Assembly (NCBI RefSeq): GCF_014697215.1
Contig: NZ_CP031143.1
Location: 1-64,000, forward strand
Direction of reading: 5' to 3'
Length of the DNA stretch: 64,000 bases
Source: Saccharopolyspora pogona
GTDB taxonomy: Bacteria; Actinomycetota; Actinomycetes; Mycobacteriales; Pseudonocardiaceae
A program made the position numbers and the translations under genes. The notes beneath the pieces were generated by a model. The model saw only the letters and a program-made list of their open reading frames with translations, made no database searches and was not told where the DNA came from. Below, piece after piece: positions 15,967 through 23,556 of this stretch; the stretch's first letter is position 1, and every line of letters begins with the position of its first letter.

Positions 15967-17013
15967 TCACTGCTCCTCGTCGTCTTCGTCGTAGTGGTTG
16001 GTGAACGTCGCCGCGGACACCAGGTGTGCCGGATCAGTGGCCAGGTCGGCTCCCTGGTGGTCATAGAGCGCGGTCGTCGCCTCTGACTCGTGGCCGAGCG
16101 CGATGCGCCGCGACTCCAGCGACGCGCCGCGGGCCTTGGCGATCTCGTTGAACGCGTGCCGGCATGAGTGCGGGGTGACCCGATCGGCCTCGACGATCCC
16201 AGCGTGCTTGGCCAGCCGTTTGATCAGCTCGTAGATCTGGTTGCGGGTGACGCGCTTCCCGCGGTTGTCCACGATCATCGCGGGCTCGCCCTCGACCTTC
16301 GGGCGCAGGCCAAGCCAGTCATCGAGAATCGGCGCGAACTGCGCGGTGACCGGTCGCACCCGGATCTTGTTGCCCTTGGCGCGCATCGTCAGGACCCGCA
16401 TGCCACGGCGGGTTCCGATGTCGTCGACGTCGAGGTTGCAGACCTCCGACACACGGGCGCCTAGGTCGATCATCGAGCTGATGACCAGTAGGAACGCCTG
16501 CGGATGCATGACCCGCTGCGGCAGTTTCCGTACTGAGGCCAGCATCCGGCGGGCGTCTGCCTCGTTGATCGACTGGGTGGGGGAGTGCTTTCGGTCGTAC
16601 TTCGGGCGCTGGGCGTCACGCGCGGGGTTGTAGGCCACCGCTCCGGATTGGGCGGCGTGCCGGTAGAACGAGCTGACCGCGTTGATTTTGCGGGTGCGGG
16701 TGCGCGCGGCCAGCGGTTTCCCGTGCGCGCTGGTGAGCCGCGCGAGGTATTCGCCGTACATCTGCACTTCGGGCAGCCCGACCGTCAGCGGGTCCAGGTC
16801 GACGGACTCGCACCAGCGGCGGTATTGCTCGAAATCCCGTGTGTATTCGTCGAACGTGGCCTTGCTGGTGTTGTGTCCGGCGAGCCAGGAGGCTTGCAGC
16901 TGGTCGAGCGTCCAGCGGTGTTCGGGCTCGCGGTAGTGCTCGACGGTGCCGGGCGACCGGCGCTGAGGTGCGCCGGGCTCCGGCATGATGATCTCGATCT
17001 CGCTGTTGCTCAT
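15967..17013 (-). CDS. int: Tyrosine site-specific recombinase (integrase)
   Basis: 348 residues from ATG 17013, which overlaps the stop of the gene upstream (ATGA). The N-terminal part (residues 34-130) is a SAM-like core-binding domain. The catalytic domain shows R187 (GARVSEV), K213 (RAKGNKIR), H282-x-x-R285 (HSCRH), H308 (LGHES) and Y317 (TALYDH), the full set for a working tyrosine recombinase. Length fits phage and ICE integrases. It would join attP and attB to insert the element. Its promoter region carries the 26-bp inverted repeat at 17378. No attachment site could be identified. Confidence 0.95.
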   Translation of the reverse strand: MSNSEIEIIMPEPGAPQRRSPGTVEHYREPEHRWTLDQLQASWLAGHNTSKATFDEYTRDFEQYRRWCESVDLDPLTVGLPEVQMYGEYLARLTSAHGKPLAARTRTRKINAVSSFYRHAAQSGAVAYNPARDAQRPKYDRKHSPTQSINEADARRMLASVRKLPQRVMHPQAFLLVISSMIDLGARVSEVCNLDVDDIGTRRGMRVLTMRAKGNKIRVRPVTAQFAPILDDWLGLRPKVEGEPAMIVDNRGKRVTRNQIYELIKRLAKHAGIVEADRVTPHSCRHAFNEIAKARGASLESRRIALGHESEATTALYDHQGADLATDPAHLVSAATFTNHYDEDDEEQ

Positions 17014-17342
17014 GCGATGGTCGTGCATTCCGGTTGTTCGGGGACGTACGGAGTGCAGTCCTCGCACAGCACCGCGATCGGCCCGTCGCCTTCGCAGGCG
17101 AGACCGATAGGAACCCACTCGATCCGCTCGACGCCGCTGGGCTGTTCCCGCAGGACATAGCCCGCAGGCGCGTCACAACGCCAGCACCGAACACTGTCCG
17201 GCTGGGATAGCAGTTCGTGCAGGGTGGCCTGCCACTGTTCGGGAAGTGAGGCGTACTCGGGATCGCCAAGTGCGGAGTCGTATGGGTTCGACTCGATGAA
17301 CACGTACTGAACCTGCGTCAGCGTGGAGCAAGTTTCGGTCAT
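17010..17342 (-). CDS. Unknown cysteine-rich protein upstream of integrase
   Basis: 110 residues (MTETCSTLTQVQYVFIESNP). Contains CWRCDAPAGYVL and a later LCEDCTPYVP, a CxxC-CxxC pair that can form a zinc ribbon. It is the first gene of the integrase operon, behind CGGAGG, so it might be expressed or act together with the integrase. No known excisionase pattern. Confidence 0.7.
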   Translation of the reverse strand: MTETCSTLTQVQYVFIESNPYDSALGDPEYASLPEQWQATLHELLSQPDSVRCWRCDAPAGYVLREQPSGVERIEWVPIGLACEGDGPIAVLCEDCTPYVPEQPECTTIA

Positions 17343-17356
17343 TGGTTCCTCCGTTC

Positions 17357-17424
17357 TGAGATCACTCTACCCCATGAGTCAACATAACCGGGATTATGTT
17401 GACAATCGTGCTACGGTGAAACCG
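17357..17424. promoter_or_regulatory. Divergent promoters around the 17378 operator
   Basis: Rightward TTGACA-7-TACGGT and leftward TTGACT-7-TAGAGT are mirror images. The two TANNNT hexamers fit actinomycete -10 sites, while the TTGAC parts are the ends of the operator. Confidence 0.5.
17378..17403. promoter_or_regulatory. 26-bp inverted repeat operator GTCAACATAA
   Basis: Perfect arms GTCAACATAA and TTATGTTGAC with a 6-base centre, exactly between the integrase operon and the rightward operon starting at 17451. One dimeric repressor here would control both. Confidence 0.75.
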
Positions 17425-17426
17425 AA

Positions 17427-17440
17427 CCACCAACCACAGG
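17427..17440 (+). promoter_or_regulatory. Start-linked motif (for 17451)
   Basis: CCACCAACCACAGG, merging with the AGGAG ribosome site. Confidence 0.75.
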
Positions 17441-17450
17441 AGCAACAGAG

Positions 17451-17888
17451 ATGGCGATCAGCATCAGCAAGCCCCGAACGGTCAGCTACCTCGGTCGCGA
17501 GGCCACCCGCACCACCTACCAGCACGACGACGGAACCGGGCCCCGCGTGGTCACCACCAAGTGGACCGACAACGGCGCGATCGACGTCAGGGTGCACAAG
17601 GGCCGCCGCGTCTACGCCGAGAAGAAGAACGCCGGGCAGATCGAGGTCGACGACATGCTGCTCGACTGGCTCGGTCTGTTTCCGCCAGTCGATCAGATCC
17701 CGAAGTACTTCGACTACCACCGCGCCGTGATCGCGGTGCGCAATGGCCACCTGCAGCCCGGACAGATCATCGAGCTGCACGGAACCCGCTGCCAGGTCGC
17801 CGAGAACGGGGAGATCACCGGAGTCAAGAACTCCCCCACCGACGCCAGCAGCCACGACAGCCCCCGGCCCACAGCGGCGGTCCGGTGA
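17451..17888 (+). CDS. Unknown protein, first gene of early operon
   Basis: 145 residues (MAISISKPRTVSYLGREATR). Beta-rich at the start, then a helical middle (VDDMLLDWLGLFPPVDQIPK) and a small beta C-terminal part (LQPGQIIELHGTRCQVAENG) that looks like an SH3-like barrel. First gene rightward from the integrase operator. No family recognised. Confidence 0.7.
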   Translation: MAISISKPRTVSYLGREATRTTYQHDDGTGPRVVTTKWTDNGAIDVRVHKGRRVYAEKKNAGQIEVDDMLLDWLGLFPPVDQIPKYFDYHRAVIAVRNGHLQPGQIIELHGTRCQVAENGEITGVKNSPTDASSHDSPRPTAAVR

Positions 17889-17912
17889 TGCTGTCCGCCC
17901 AGCCGGGCAGCA

Positions 17913-17925
17913 TCACCAACCACAC
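17913..17925 (+). promoter_or_regulatory. Start-linked motif (for 17942)
   Basis: TCACCAACCACAC, then CCCCCAAGGAGG before the ATG. Confidence 0.7.
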
Positions 17926-17941
17926 CCCCAAGGAGGACCCG

Positions 17942-18415
17942 ATGACCGAGCCCAGCGCCACCGACCCGACCCAGCTCACCGACGAAGAGCTGTATGCCTT
18001 GATCCGCGAGCACGGCGAGACCTACACCTACGGCAGTTCGTCGAATCCCACCCTCGGAACCGAGCTGCGACGCCGCAACGCCTTCCTGGAAGGGATTCAC
18101 GAGGCGCTGAAAGAGAGCCGCGCCGCCGACCAGGCATCGGCGGAGGACTTCTGGCGAATGGATCTGCCGGAGTCCGAGCAGACCAAGGCGATCTGGGCGC
18201 TGTACCGGCGCAACGTCGACTACGTGATCGGCGTCCGTCCCGTCACCGCCGAGCAGGCCGTCACGACCCTGACCGCTGAAGGCCACGACAGGGCCGACGT
18301 CGTCGCCGCGATCGACTCGCTGATCGTCGCCGGGCTCGAACTGCCGCAGCCCGACGAGGGCACCGTTATCAGCGACGCCGAGATGCAGGTGCTGCGCGAC
18401 CAGCTCGCCAGCTGA
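17942..18415 (+). CDS. Unknown helical protein
   Basis: 157 residues (MTEPSATDPTQLTDEELYAL). The start lies behind AAGGAGG and the start-linked motif. Mostly helical, acidic. The last third (VTTLTAEGHDRADVVAAIDS) looks like a small helix-turn-helix or SAM-like fold. No known family. Confidence 0.7.
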   Translation: MTEPSATDPTQLTDEELYALIREHGETYTYGSSSNPTLGTELRRRNAFLEGIHEALKESRAADQASAEDFWRMDLPESEQTKAIWALYRRNVDYVIGVRPVTAEQAVTTLTAEGHDRADVVAAIDSLIVAGLELPQPDEGTVISDAEMQVLRDQLAS

Positions 18416-18424
18416 CACCGCCAA

Positions 18425-18438
18425 CCACCAACCACAGG
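18425..18438 (+). promoter_or_regulatory. Start-linked motif (for 18447)
   Basis: CCACCAACCACAGG, overlapping AGGAG. Confidence 0.75.
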
Positions 18439-18446
18439 AGCATCAG

Positions 18447-18749
18447 ATGACCAAGCTGCGTACCGGCGTCGACTACGGCGACATCTGTTCGATCTCCATC
18501 GACTTCGACGAGTGGCTGATGCGGTCGACGTGCCCGCTGAGCCAGTTCGTTGCCGAAACGCTGCGATCGCACGGTGTCCGGGCCGACGACAAGCAGATCC
18601 ACGGGATCGCCGCCGGGCTGGACGACATGGCGCGCTCGGTCGTGGACGACGAAGAGGCATGGGTGGCGCGGATCCTGCGCCGCAACGGAATCACTGTGCA
18701 CGAGCTCGTCGAGCCGGAGACCGAGAAGACCGAGCAGGCATTGTTCTGA
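18447..18749 (+). CDS. Unknown small protein
   Basis: 100 residues (MTKLRTGVDYGDICSISIDF). Begins beta and ends helical (ILRRNGITVHELVEPETEKT). No domain recognised. Its own start-linked motif suggests separate translation control. Confidence 0.65.
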   Translation: MTKLRTGVDYGDICSISIDFDEWLMRSTCPLSQFVAETLRSHGVRADDKQIHGIAAGLDDMARSVVDDEEAWVARILRRNGITVHELVEPETEKTEQALF

Positions 18750-18810
18750 TCCCGGTAGTCACGAGAGCGCGCGGCCGGGGGGACGCGCGTTGTCTGCCCA
18801 ACCGGGCTCA

Positions 18811-18823
18811 CCACCAACCACAG
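18811..18823 (+). promoter_or_regulatory. Start-linked motif (for 18840)
   Basis: CCACCAACCACAG, then CAAGGAG. Confidence 0.75.
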
Positions 18824-18839
18824 CAAGGAGAACACCGAC

Positions 18840-19085
18840 ATGACCGGACCCGAGCATTACCAGCAGGCCGAGATGATCCTCACCCAGGTGAAGAACGGGC
18901 ACACCCCGGACGGCACCCCGATCAGCAACGCCGCGGAGTTTCTGGCACGCGCCCAGGTGCACGCGACGCTCGCGCAAGCCGCCGGCGCCGCGCTCGCTGC
19001 AATGGTCGCGGACCCTGGCAGCGGCGACGTTTTCAACGCGACCACTGACGAATGGCACCGGGTCATGGGCGAAAGGGCGTGGTAA
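18840..19085 (+). CDS. Unknown small helical protein
   Basis: 81 residues (MTGPEHYQQAEMILTQVKNG), helical, rich in alanine. Resembles a common type of short actinophage protein (AEMILTQ, EFLARAQVHATLA) seen in many genomes, function not known. Confidence 0.7.
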   Translation: MTGPEHYQQAEMILTQVKNGHTPDGTPISNAAEFLARAQVHATLAQAAGAALAAMVADPGSGDVFNATTDEWHRVMGERAW

Positions 19086-19087
19086 CC

Positions 19088-19177
19088 GTGCGGGCTTTCT
19101 GGACCATCTTCGTGATCCTCTGCGCGGCCGTGCTGTTCATCGGCTTCCCACTCTACGTCGGGGAGACGCTGCGATGA
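19088..19177 (+). CDS. Single-pass membrane micropeptide
   Basis: 29 residues from GTG 19088, just after the previous stop, with AAAGGG upstream. One hydrophobic helix (FWTIFVILCAAVLFIGF) with short polar ends. Its TGA overlaps the next ATG (ATGA). Small single-helix peptides in phage early operons can act on host membrane proteins; function unknown. Confidence 0.6.
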   Translation: MRAFWTIFVILCAAVLFIGFPLYVGETLR

Positions 19178-19791
19178 CCGACCACCGGACCGTTACCGAC
19201 GCGGTGACCGCCATCAGCCGCCTACTGGCCAACCTCGAACCGGCCAACCGCGACGAAGTGCTGCGGCAGGTGAAATCGCGCTACACGACCACCACCGAGC
19301 GCGACCTGTACCGGGAACGCGCGACGCTGCTGGCGTACCTGGCGGCTCACCACCCCAGCGCGTTGTCCAACAGCGATGAGGACGAGCCGCGGCTGGTGCT
19401 CACCTGGTACCCCGAGGACGAGCAGGAGTGGCAGGTCACCCACCACATCGACCGAGCCGACCTGGATCTGTTCGACCACGTGAGCTGGCGAGAACGCGAC
19501 GACGAGTTCGTGCGCTGGGACGGACACTGCAAATCCGCAGCCCTGGACCGGATCGAAGCCGCAACGGACTACCGCGCCCACAGTTTGCGAGAGATCCCGA
19601 TGACCAACCGTGAGCAGGAGCGAACCGAACGGCTGCTGGCGTTGGCACGCCGCCAAGTCCCGGCGCAGGCCGCGCTGGTCGGCGCCCAGCAGCGCGGCGA
19701 CACCGAAGCGGCCAAGGAAGCCAAGGCCGTACTCGACGACATCGACCGCCAAGTCCGCGAGATCGAGCAGGAGAAGGAGCAGGACCGATGA
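19174..19791 (+). CDS. Unknown protein with C-terminal coiled coil
   Basis: 205 residues (MTDHRTVTDAVTAISRLLAN). The middle is rich in acidic residues and tryptophan (WYPEDEQEWQVTHHID). From about residue 145 the chain is a charged helix (EQERTERLLALARRQVPAQA and later REIEQEKEQDR), a likely coiled coil. Overlaps both neighbours. No family recognised. Confidence 0.65.
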   Translation: MTDHRTVTDAVTAISRLLANLEPANRDEVLRQVKSRYTTTTERDLYRERATLLAYLAAHHPSALSNSDEDEPRLVLTWYPEDEQEWQVTHHIDRADLDLFDHVSWRERDDEFVRWDGHCKSAALDRIEAATDYRAHSLREIPMTNREQERTERLLALARRQVPAQAALVGAQQRGDTEAAKEAKAVLDDIDRQVREIEQEKEQDR

Positions 19792-19970
19792 AGCAGATCA
19801 TCGTGATCGACGAGGCGCCGGCGGCGATCGACGGACGCAAGCCGATGGAGTGGGACGCGATCGATCCCGCGCAGGCCGAGAAGCTGCTGCGCGACGCGCG
19901 CCAGCTCGCCGACGAGCGCGCCCGGATGGCCGGGGGCGACAGCGATGTACGTGCATCGCGTTCGAGCTGA
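19788..19970 (+). CDS. Small unknown protein
   Basis: 60 residues (MKQIIVIDEAPAAIDGRKPM), overlapping the previous stop (ATGA) and the next start by 26 bases. Acidic and helical. Unknown. Confidence 0.55.
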   Translation: MKQIIVIDEAPAAIDGRKPMEWDAIDPAQAEKLLRDARQLADERARMAGGDSDVRASRSS

Positions 19971-20148
19971 CCAGGTCGACCCGGAACGGCACCTCTACGT
20001 CAACCGGCCAGGCAAAACGCCGTACCCGTTCACGATCCACAAGGTGCGTCCGCTCCCCGACGGGCGGGTGCGCATCGAGTTCGGCGGCACCCACGTTGCC
20101 TGCAAACCCGACTTCAAGGTCCTGGTCACCGACGTCGACGAAGCGTGA
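19945..20148 (+). CDS. Small unknown beta-rich protein
   Basis: 67 residues (MYVHRVRADQVDPERHLYVN), beta-rich (FTIHKVRPLPDGRVRIEFGG). Last gene before the terminator at 20154-20187. Unknown. Confidence 0.55.
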   Translation: MYVHRVRADQVDPERHLYVNRPGKTPYPFTIHKVRPLPDGRVRIEFGGTHVACKPDFKVLVTDVDEA

Positions 20149-20153
20149 ACTGT

Positions 20154-20187
20154 CCGACCCGGCACCTACCGTTAGGTGTCGGGTCGG
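20154..20187 (+). terminator. Terminator
   Basis: 15-base stem CCGACCCGGCACCTA / TAGGTGTCGGGTCGG with one G-T pair and a 4-base loop, after the stop at 20148. Confidence 0.8.
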
Positions 20188-20194
20188 GCTCTCT

Positions 20195-20207
20195 CCACCA
20201 ACCACAC
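20195..20207 (+). promoter_or_regulatory. Start-linked motif (for 20232)
   Basis: CCACCAACCACAC, then CAGGAAGAGG. Confidence 0.7.
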
Positions 20208-20231
20208 CCCCTGCAGGAAGAGGTCAACGAG

Positions 20232-21110
20232 ATGGCCGACGAACCACCGATCTACGCATCCCCCCAGGACGCGCCCCCATTCCTGAAGTCCCGCAGCAAG
20301 CTCCGCGCCCGCGGACTCGTACCCGTCGACCCGAACCAGCCGGCGGCGCTGATCTGCTGGTCCGACGGCAGCAAACCCCCGTATGCGGTGTTCGACGAAC
20401 GCACGGCGCGGCCGATCCAGGACGCGCCCAACAGCGACCAGCGACGCGCCGACAGGCAGGCCGCGGCCGACTGGGCACGCGAAGTACTCGCAGATCCCAA
20501 CGCGCTGTTCCTGGACACCGAAACCACCGGACTCGACGGCATGGTCATCGAGATCGCCGCTGTCGCCGCCGACGGAACCGTGGTGCTGCAGCAGCTGATC
20601 GACCCTGGTGTGCCGATCGAACCGGGCGCTACCGAGCAGCACGGACTCACCGACGCCGACGTTGCCGGTAAGCCGATGCTCGGCGAGGTCGACCTGTCCG
20701 CGCTCGATGGTCGGAGGATCATCGCGTGGAATGGCGAGTTCGACCGAAAGGCCTTGCGCCGCAGCTACGACCACCACAACCTGCCGCATCCGTCGTGGCT
20801 GACTGTCGAGTGGGATGACGCGATGCTGCACCACGCTGCTCACGTCGGTCAGTGGGACGAGGGCCGCGGCCACTACCGCGTCCACCGCTGCGAGGGCGAT
20901 CACCGGTGCGCGTCGGACTGCGTCGCCGGGTGGCGCAAGATCCGGGCGATGGCCGGCCAGGTCGCTGATCCGAACACGATCGCGCTGGTCTATGCGCGGC
21001 TGCGGGAGCAGATTGAGTCCGGGTTTTTCGTGGGTGTTGATGGCCCGGTGGCGGTGGAGATGGTGTTGCGGGAGCTGTGGGATTTGAAGGCGCGGGTGGA
21101 GACGTCATAG
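20232..21110 (+). CDS. DEDDh 3'-5' exonuclease (DnaQ-like)
   Basis: 292 residues from ATG 20232. Residues 90-215 are the exonuclease: FLDTETTGLDG (first D and E), QHGLTDADVAG, IIAWNGEFDRKALRR (third D) and a late D in DDAMLHHAAHVG. The N-terminal part (PAALICWSDGSKPPYAVFDE) is an extra beta domain; a CDH pair (CEGDHRCASDC) near 240 could hold a metal. Such proteins trim 3' ends during replication or repair. It is alone between a terminator and a hairpin, so it is likely expressed separately. Confidence 0.87.
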   Translation: MADEPPIYASPQDAPPFLKSRSKLRARGLVPVDPNQPAALICWSDGSKPPYAVFDERTARPIQDAPNSDQRRADRQAAADWAREVLADPNALFLDTETTGLDGMVIEIAAVAADGTVVLQQLIDPGVPIEPGATEQHGLTDADVAGKPMLGEVDLSALDGRRIIAWNGEFDRKALRRSYDHHNLPHPSWLTVEWDDAMLHHAAHVGQWDEGRGHYRVHRCEGDHRCASDCVAGWRKIRAMAGQVADPNTIALVYARLREQIESGFFVGVDGPVAVEMVLRELWDLKARVETS

Positions 21111-21544
21111 TCTGGCGTTGGGGTTAAGACGAAAGTCGGGGCCGTCCTTGGGGAGTAAACCCAAGGACGGCCCCGTTTGGTATTTGTGGGTGGTTTTGGT
21201 AACGCGTTTGCCCTAGGGCGAGTATTTGAGTGGTCACGGCAAGTGATCGCGAAGGGTACTCGCATTCGAACGCATGTGCGGCCAAAGGGGTGAATTTTAC
21301 CCCTTCGAGCAATGGCCCCCATAGCCCTCCACAAAGGACCCCACCGCCTTACAGGGCAGGTAGACCACACCGTCCCCCCACCCAACCCCCGCGAACACTC
21401 TCCGCGAGGAGAACACCACCCGATCGTGGATGGATGCGCCAACCGGCGCATCCACGTAAGGATGAGGAACCCCGGTCCAAACCGCCCGCCACCCCCACAC
21501 CTGACAAGGACAAGGGTGGCAAGCACACGAGGAGGACATCCGCG
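21111..21544. other. Structured non-coding region
   Basis: 434 bases with a terminator (21137-21178) and then several hairpins, including GCGAGTA / TACTCGC arms (21217-21262), AAGGGGT / ACCCCTT (21285-21305) and GGATGCGCC / GGCGCATCC (near 21430-21456). No credible gene. It may hold a small RNA or a promoter region for the gene at 21545. Confidence 0.4.
21137..21178 (+). terminator. Terminator after exonuclease
   Basis: 15-base perfect stem CGGGGCCGTCCTTGG / CCAAGGACGGCCCCG, then TTTGG. Confidence 0.85.
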
Positions 21545-21751
21545 ATGAGCAGCATGGAACACCCACCCCCTGATGGGATCGCTGGTCACCTCGACAACCT
21601 GGTCCGCGGTAACGGGTACCTCTCCGGAGTGGAAACGATCCGCATCGAGCACCTGGTGGTGTCCACCATCGAATCCCGCGGCGCTGATGGCCGGCACCGG
21701 ATCAAGTCCGTGTTTCACCATTTGAAGCCACATGCGCCGCAGGACAACTAA
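21545..21751 (+). CDS. Small unknown protein
   Basis: 68 residues (MSSMEHPPPDGIAGHLDNLV), ATG 21545 behind GAGGAGG. Convergent with the XRE gene and overlapping its end by four bases. Unknown. Confidence 0.6.
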   Translation: MSSMEHPPPDGIAGHLDNLVRGNGYLSGVETIRIEHLVVSTIESRGADGRHRIKSVFHHLKPHAPQDN

Positions 21752-22209
21752 TCCGTCGGGTCGTCGATCTCGACGTCGTACAGGATCCCGTGGTCTTGTT
21801 CGGCGCCGAGATCGGGATCCAGTATCGAGTTGATCATGCCGAGCACTGCGGAACGCTGGCCCGGCGTCATCCGTTTCAGCTTTGCTGCCAGCTCGGACAC
21901 GGTGATCGTCGGAGTCGCCTCCAGGTCCGGCGCGTCGATTTTCGGGTCGTAGCCGGCGGCCCGCAGCGCCTCGCGCGGATCAGCGTTCACCGCCCGCGCC
22001 GCGGTAACGATGTCGTCGGGCTTTGGGCGGAACGGTTTGTAGCCTCCGGCGACTGCACGTACTCCGCGCTCGATTTGGTGCCACTTCCCCTGAGACATGC
22101 CGGCGCGCTTGGCTGCGCCCGCGATGCCGAGTTTTCGCCGTTCACGGGCTTTCTTAAGTAGATCACCGAGCGGCCAGGGCTCGATTTCAGGGGATTCGGT
22201 GGTCGCCAT
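21748..22209 (-). CDS. XRE-family regulator, leftward arm of switch
   Basis: 153 residues. Helix-turn-helix in residues 13-60 (LLKKARERRKLGIAGAAKRA, GMSQGKWHQIERG). The C-terminal half is acidic with DLEATPTITVSELAAKLK. It diverges from the other XRE gene at 22361. GTGTACAC and GAGTACGC sequences in the gap suggest that both read the same region, as in a repressor-Cro switch. Which one keeps lysogeny is not shown by the sequence. Confidence 0.88.
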   Translation of the reverse strand: MATTESPEIEPWPLGDLLKKARERRKLGIAGAAKRAGMSQGKWHQIERGVRAVAGGYKPFRPKPDDIVTAARAVNADPREALRAAGYDPKIDAPDLEATPTITVSELAAKLKRMTPGQRSAVLGMINSILDPDLGAEQDHGILYDVEIDDPTD

Positions 22210-22253
22210 GCGGGCAAGTCTGACCTAACCCGGCTCGTGGCCACAAATGCGGG

Positions 22254-22276
22254 TGTACACACCTGAGTACGCATCG
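22254..22276. promoter_or_regulatory. GTGTAC-type sites in divergent region
   Basis: GTGTACAC and GAGTACGCA lie upstream of the leftward XRE gene, matching the GTGTACG words of the rightward promoter. Confidence 0.5.
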
Positions 22277-22324
22277 TGTGGGCATGAGATTTGACGTTTG
22301 CGCAGAAGGGTGGGCGTATAAGGC

Positions 22325-22360
22325 TTGCGAAGTGTACGACTGTGTACGTAAGCTGTAGGC
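22325..22360 (+). promoter_or_regulatory. Leaderless promoter with two GTGTACG sites
   Basis: TTGCGA, an 18-base spacer containing GTGTACG twice (22332-22338 and 22342-22348), then TAAGCT and GTAGGC before the ATG. The start codon falls where transcription should begin. Same geometry as 27930-27965. Confidence 0.7.
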
Positions 22361-22909
22361 ATGGTTGTTCACACCACAGAACCAGCCCCAGTATCCCGCC
22401 GGAGACCCTGGTTCGAGCTACGCGCCGCCCGTATCGCCGCAGGCCACCACACGCAAGTCAGCCTCGCGAAAGCCACCGGGCTGTCCAAGCAATACCTGTG
22501 CCTGCTGGAGAACGGCACCCGAAGCCCCAACACCCGAGTGCTCGCCACCATCGCCGCCGCGCTCGGCGTTCCCCGCGACCAACTCGCCCCCCGGCCGCTC
22601 ACCGAGAGCCCCGACGACGTCGCCCGACTACTGCGCGCACTCCCCCGCAACTGCGTCCGCGCCAGCATGCCCCTCGAACCCGCAGGCACCCAGTTCGGCG
22701 ATTGCGAATGGTGCGCCGACGAAACCGGCATCGGTGACGCCCGCGTCCGCATCTCCTGGGACGTCGAGGACTCCACCGAAGGCCGCCTCTACGACGTCTG
22801 CCCAGCGTGCATGTTCGCCGTCGTCGACGAGGCCCGCTCTGAGTCCGACGCCGTGACCGTCGAGTACACGATCGTCGCCCCCGCCGAAACCCTCCCCGCC
22901 GCTGCCTGA
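22361..22909 (+). CDS. XRE-family regulator, rightward arm of switch
   Basis: 182 residues. A basic N-terminus leads to a helix-turn-helix in about residues 16-70 (QVSLAKATGLSKQYLCLLEN). The C-terminal half has CEWCADE and CPACM, a four-cysteine zinc site. ATG 22361 lies six bases after the -10 hexamer, with no ribosome site, so the message is probably leaderless. As first gene of the rightward replication operon it may be a Cro-like regulator. Confidence 0.88.
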   Translation: MVVHTTEPAPVSRRRPWFELRAARIAAGHHTQVSLAKATGLSKQYLCLLENGTRSPNTRVLATIAAALGVPRDQLAPRPLTESPDDVARLLRALPRNCVRASMPLEPAGTQFGDCEWCADETGIGDARVRISWDVEDSTEGRLYDVCPACMFAVVDEARSESDAVTVEYTIVAPAETLPAAA

Positions 22910-22976
22910 TCAGCGGAAACCGGGCCTGCGTAGTGAACATCGCCACTCAGGTCCGCGTGCCCCGCAGAAGCGGAAA

Positions 22977-22988
22977 CCACCAACCACG
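22977..22988 (+). promoter_or_regulatory. Start-linked motif (for 23003)
   Basis: CCACCAACCACG, followed by ACCGAGG before the ATG. Confidence 0.7.
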
Positions 22989-23002
22989 AAACCGAGGTAC
23001 TT

Positions 23003-23308
23003 ATGACCGACGCCTCTGATCTGCCCATCCAGAACGTTGCCGTGACCGTGTTCGTTTCGGTGCCCGCAGTCGACCAACTCGACGGTGCGTTCATCGCGGA
23101 AATCGCCGTACGCCAGGCACTCCGCTCCACCTGCACCGACACCAAAACCCGACGCCACACAGTGCAGCTACGCGATGGCGAACAACGCGATCTCACCGTC
23201 GCCGCAGTCCGCGAAATCGGCATGGCAGTCCGCAACGGCGATCTGTGGATCTCCCCCACCCACCAGCCGTTCCGCCTCTACGAGCAGGAACAAGAGGCGA
23301 CGCAATGA
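23003..23308 (+). CDS. Unknown small protein
   Basis: 101 residues (MTDASDLPIQNVAVTVFVSV), alpha/beta. Last residues overlap the next ATG (ATGA). It heads the recombination genes. Unknown function. Confidence 0.65.
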   Translation: MTDASDLPIQNVAVTVFVSVPAVDQLDGAFIAEIAVRQALRSTCTDTKTRRHTVQLRDGEQRDLTVAAVREIGMAVRNGDLWISPTHQPFRLYEQEQEATQ

Positions 23309-23556
23309 TCCGCGCCACCGTCCGCACCTCCCGGAAACCCCGCCGCTGCATCACCTGCGACCGACCCGCCATCAAAACCGGCGACCGCTACCGCGAAATC
23401 GTCATGAGCCCCAACCACAACGGGCTCGGCTACCCCGGATGGATGCGCGGCGGCGAATGCGCTAGCTGCGCCGACACCTACGGGCGCGGCTTCTTGATCA
23501 ACAACACCAACCCATCGAACCCAGCAACCCATCAACCAGCGGAGTCCACGCGATGA
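23305..23556 (+). CDS. Small zinc-finger protein
   Basis: 83 residues (MIRATVRTSRKPRRCITCDR). Two CxxC pairs (CITCDRPAI and CASCADTYGRG) make a zinc ribbon. It overlaps the exonuclease start by four bases. Small zinc proteins next to RecE/RecT-type genes are common in actinophages; the role is not known. Confidence 0.7.
   Translation: MIRATVRTSRKPRRCITCDRPAIKTGDRYREIVMSPNHNGLGYPGWMRGGECASCADTYGRGFLINNTNPSNPATHQPAESTR

Noticed and set aside
15994..16004. GTGGTTGGTGA match to the start-linked motif
   Set aside because: Lies inside the integrase coding sequence; may be chance, though it is about 24 bases before the next start.
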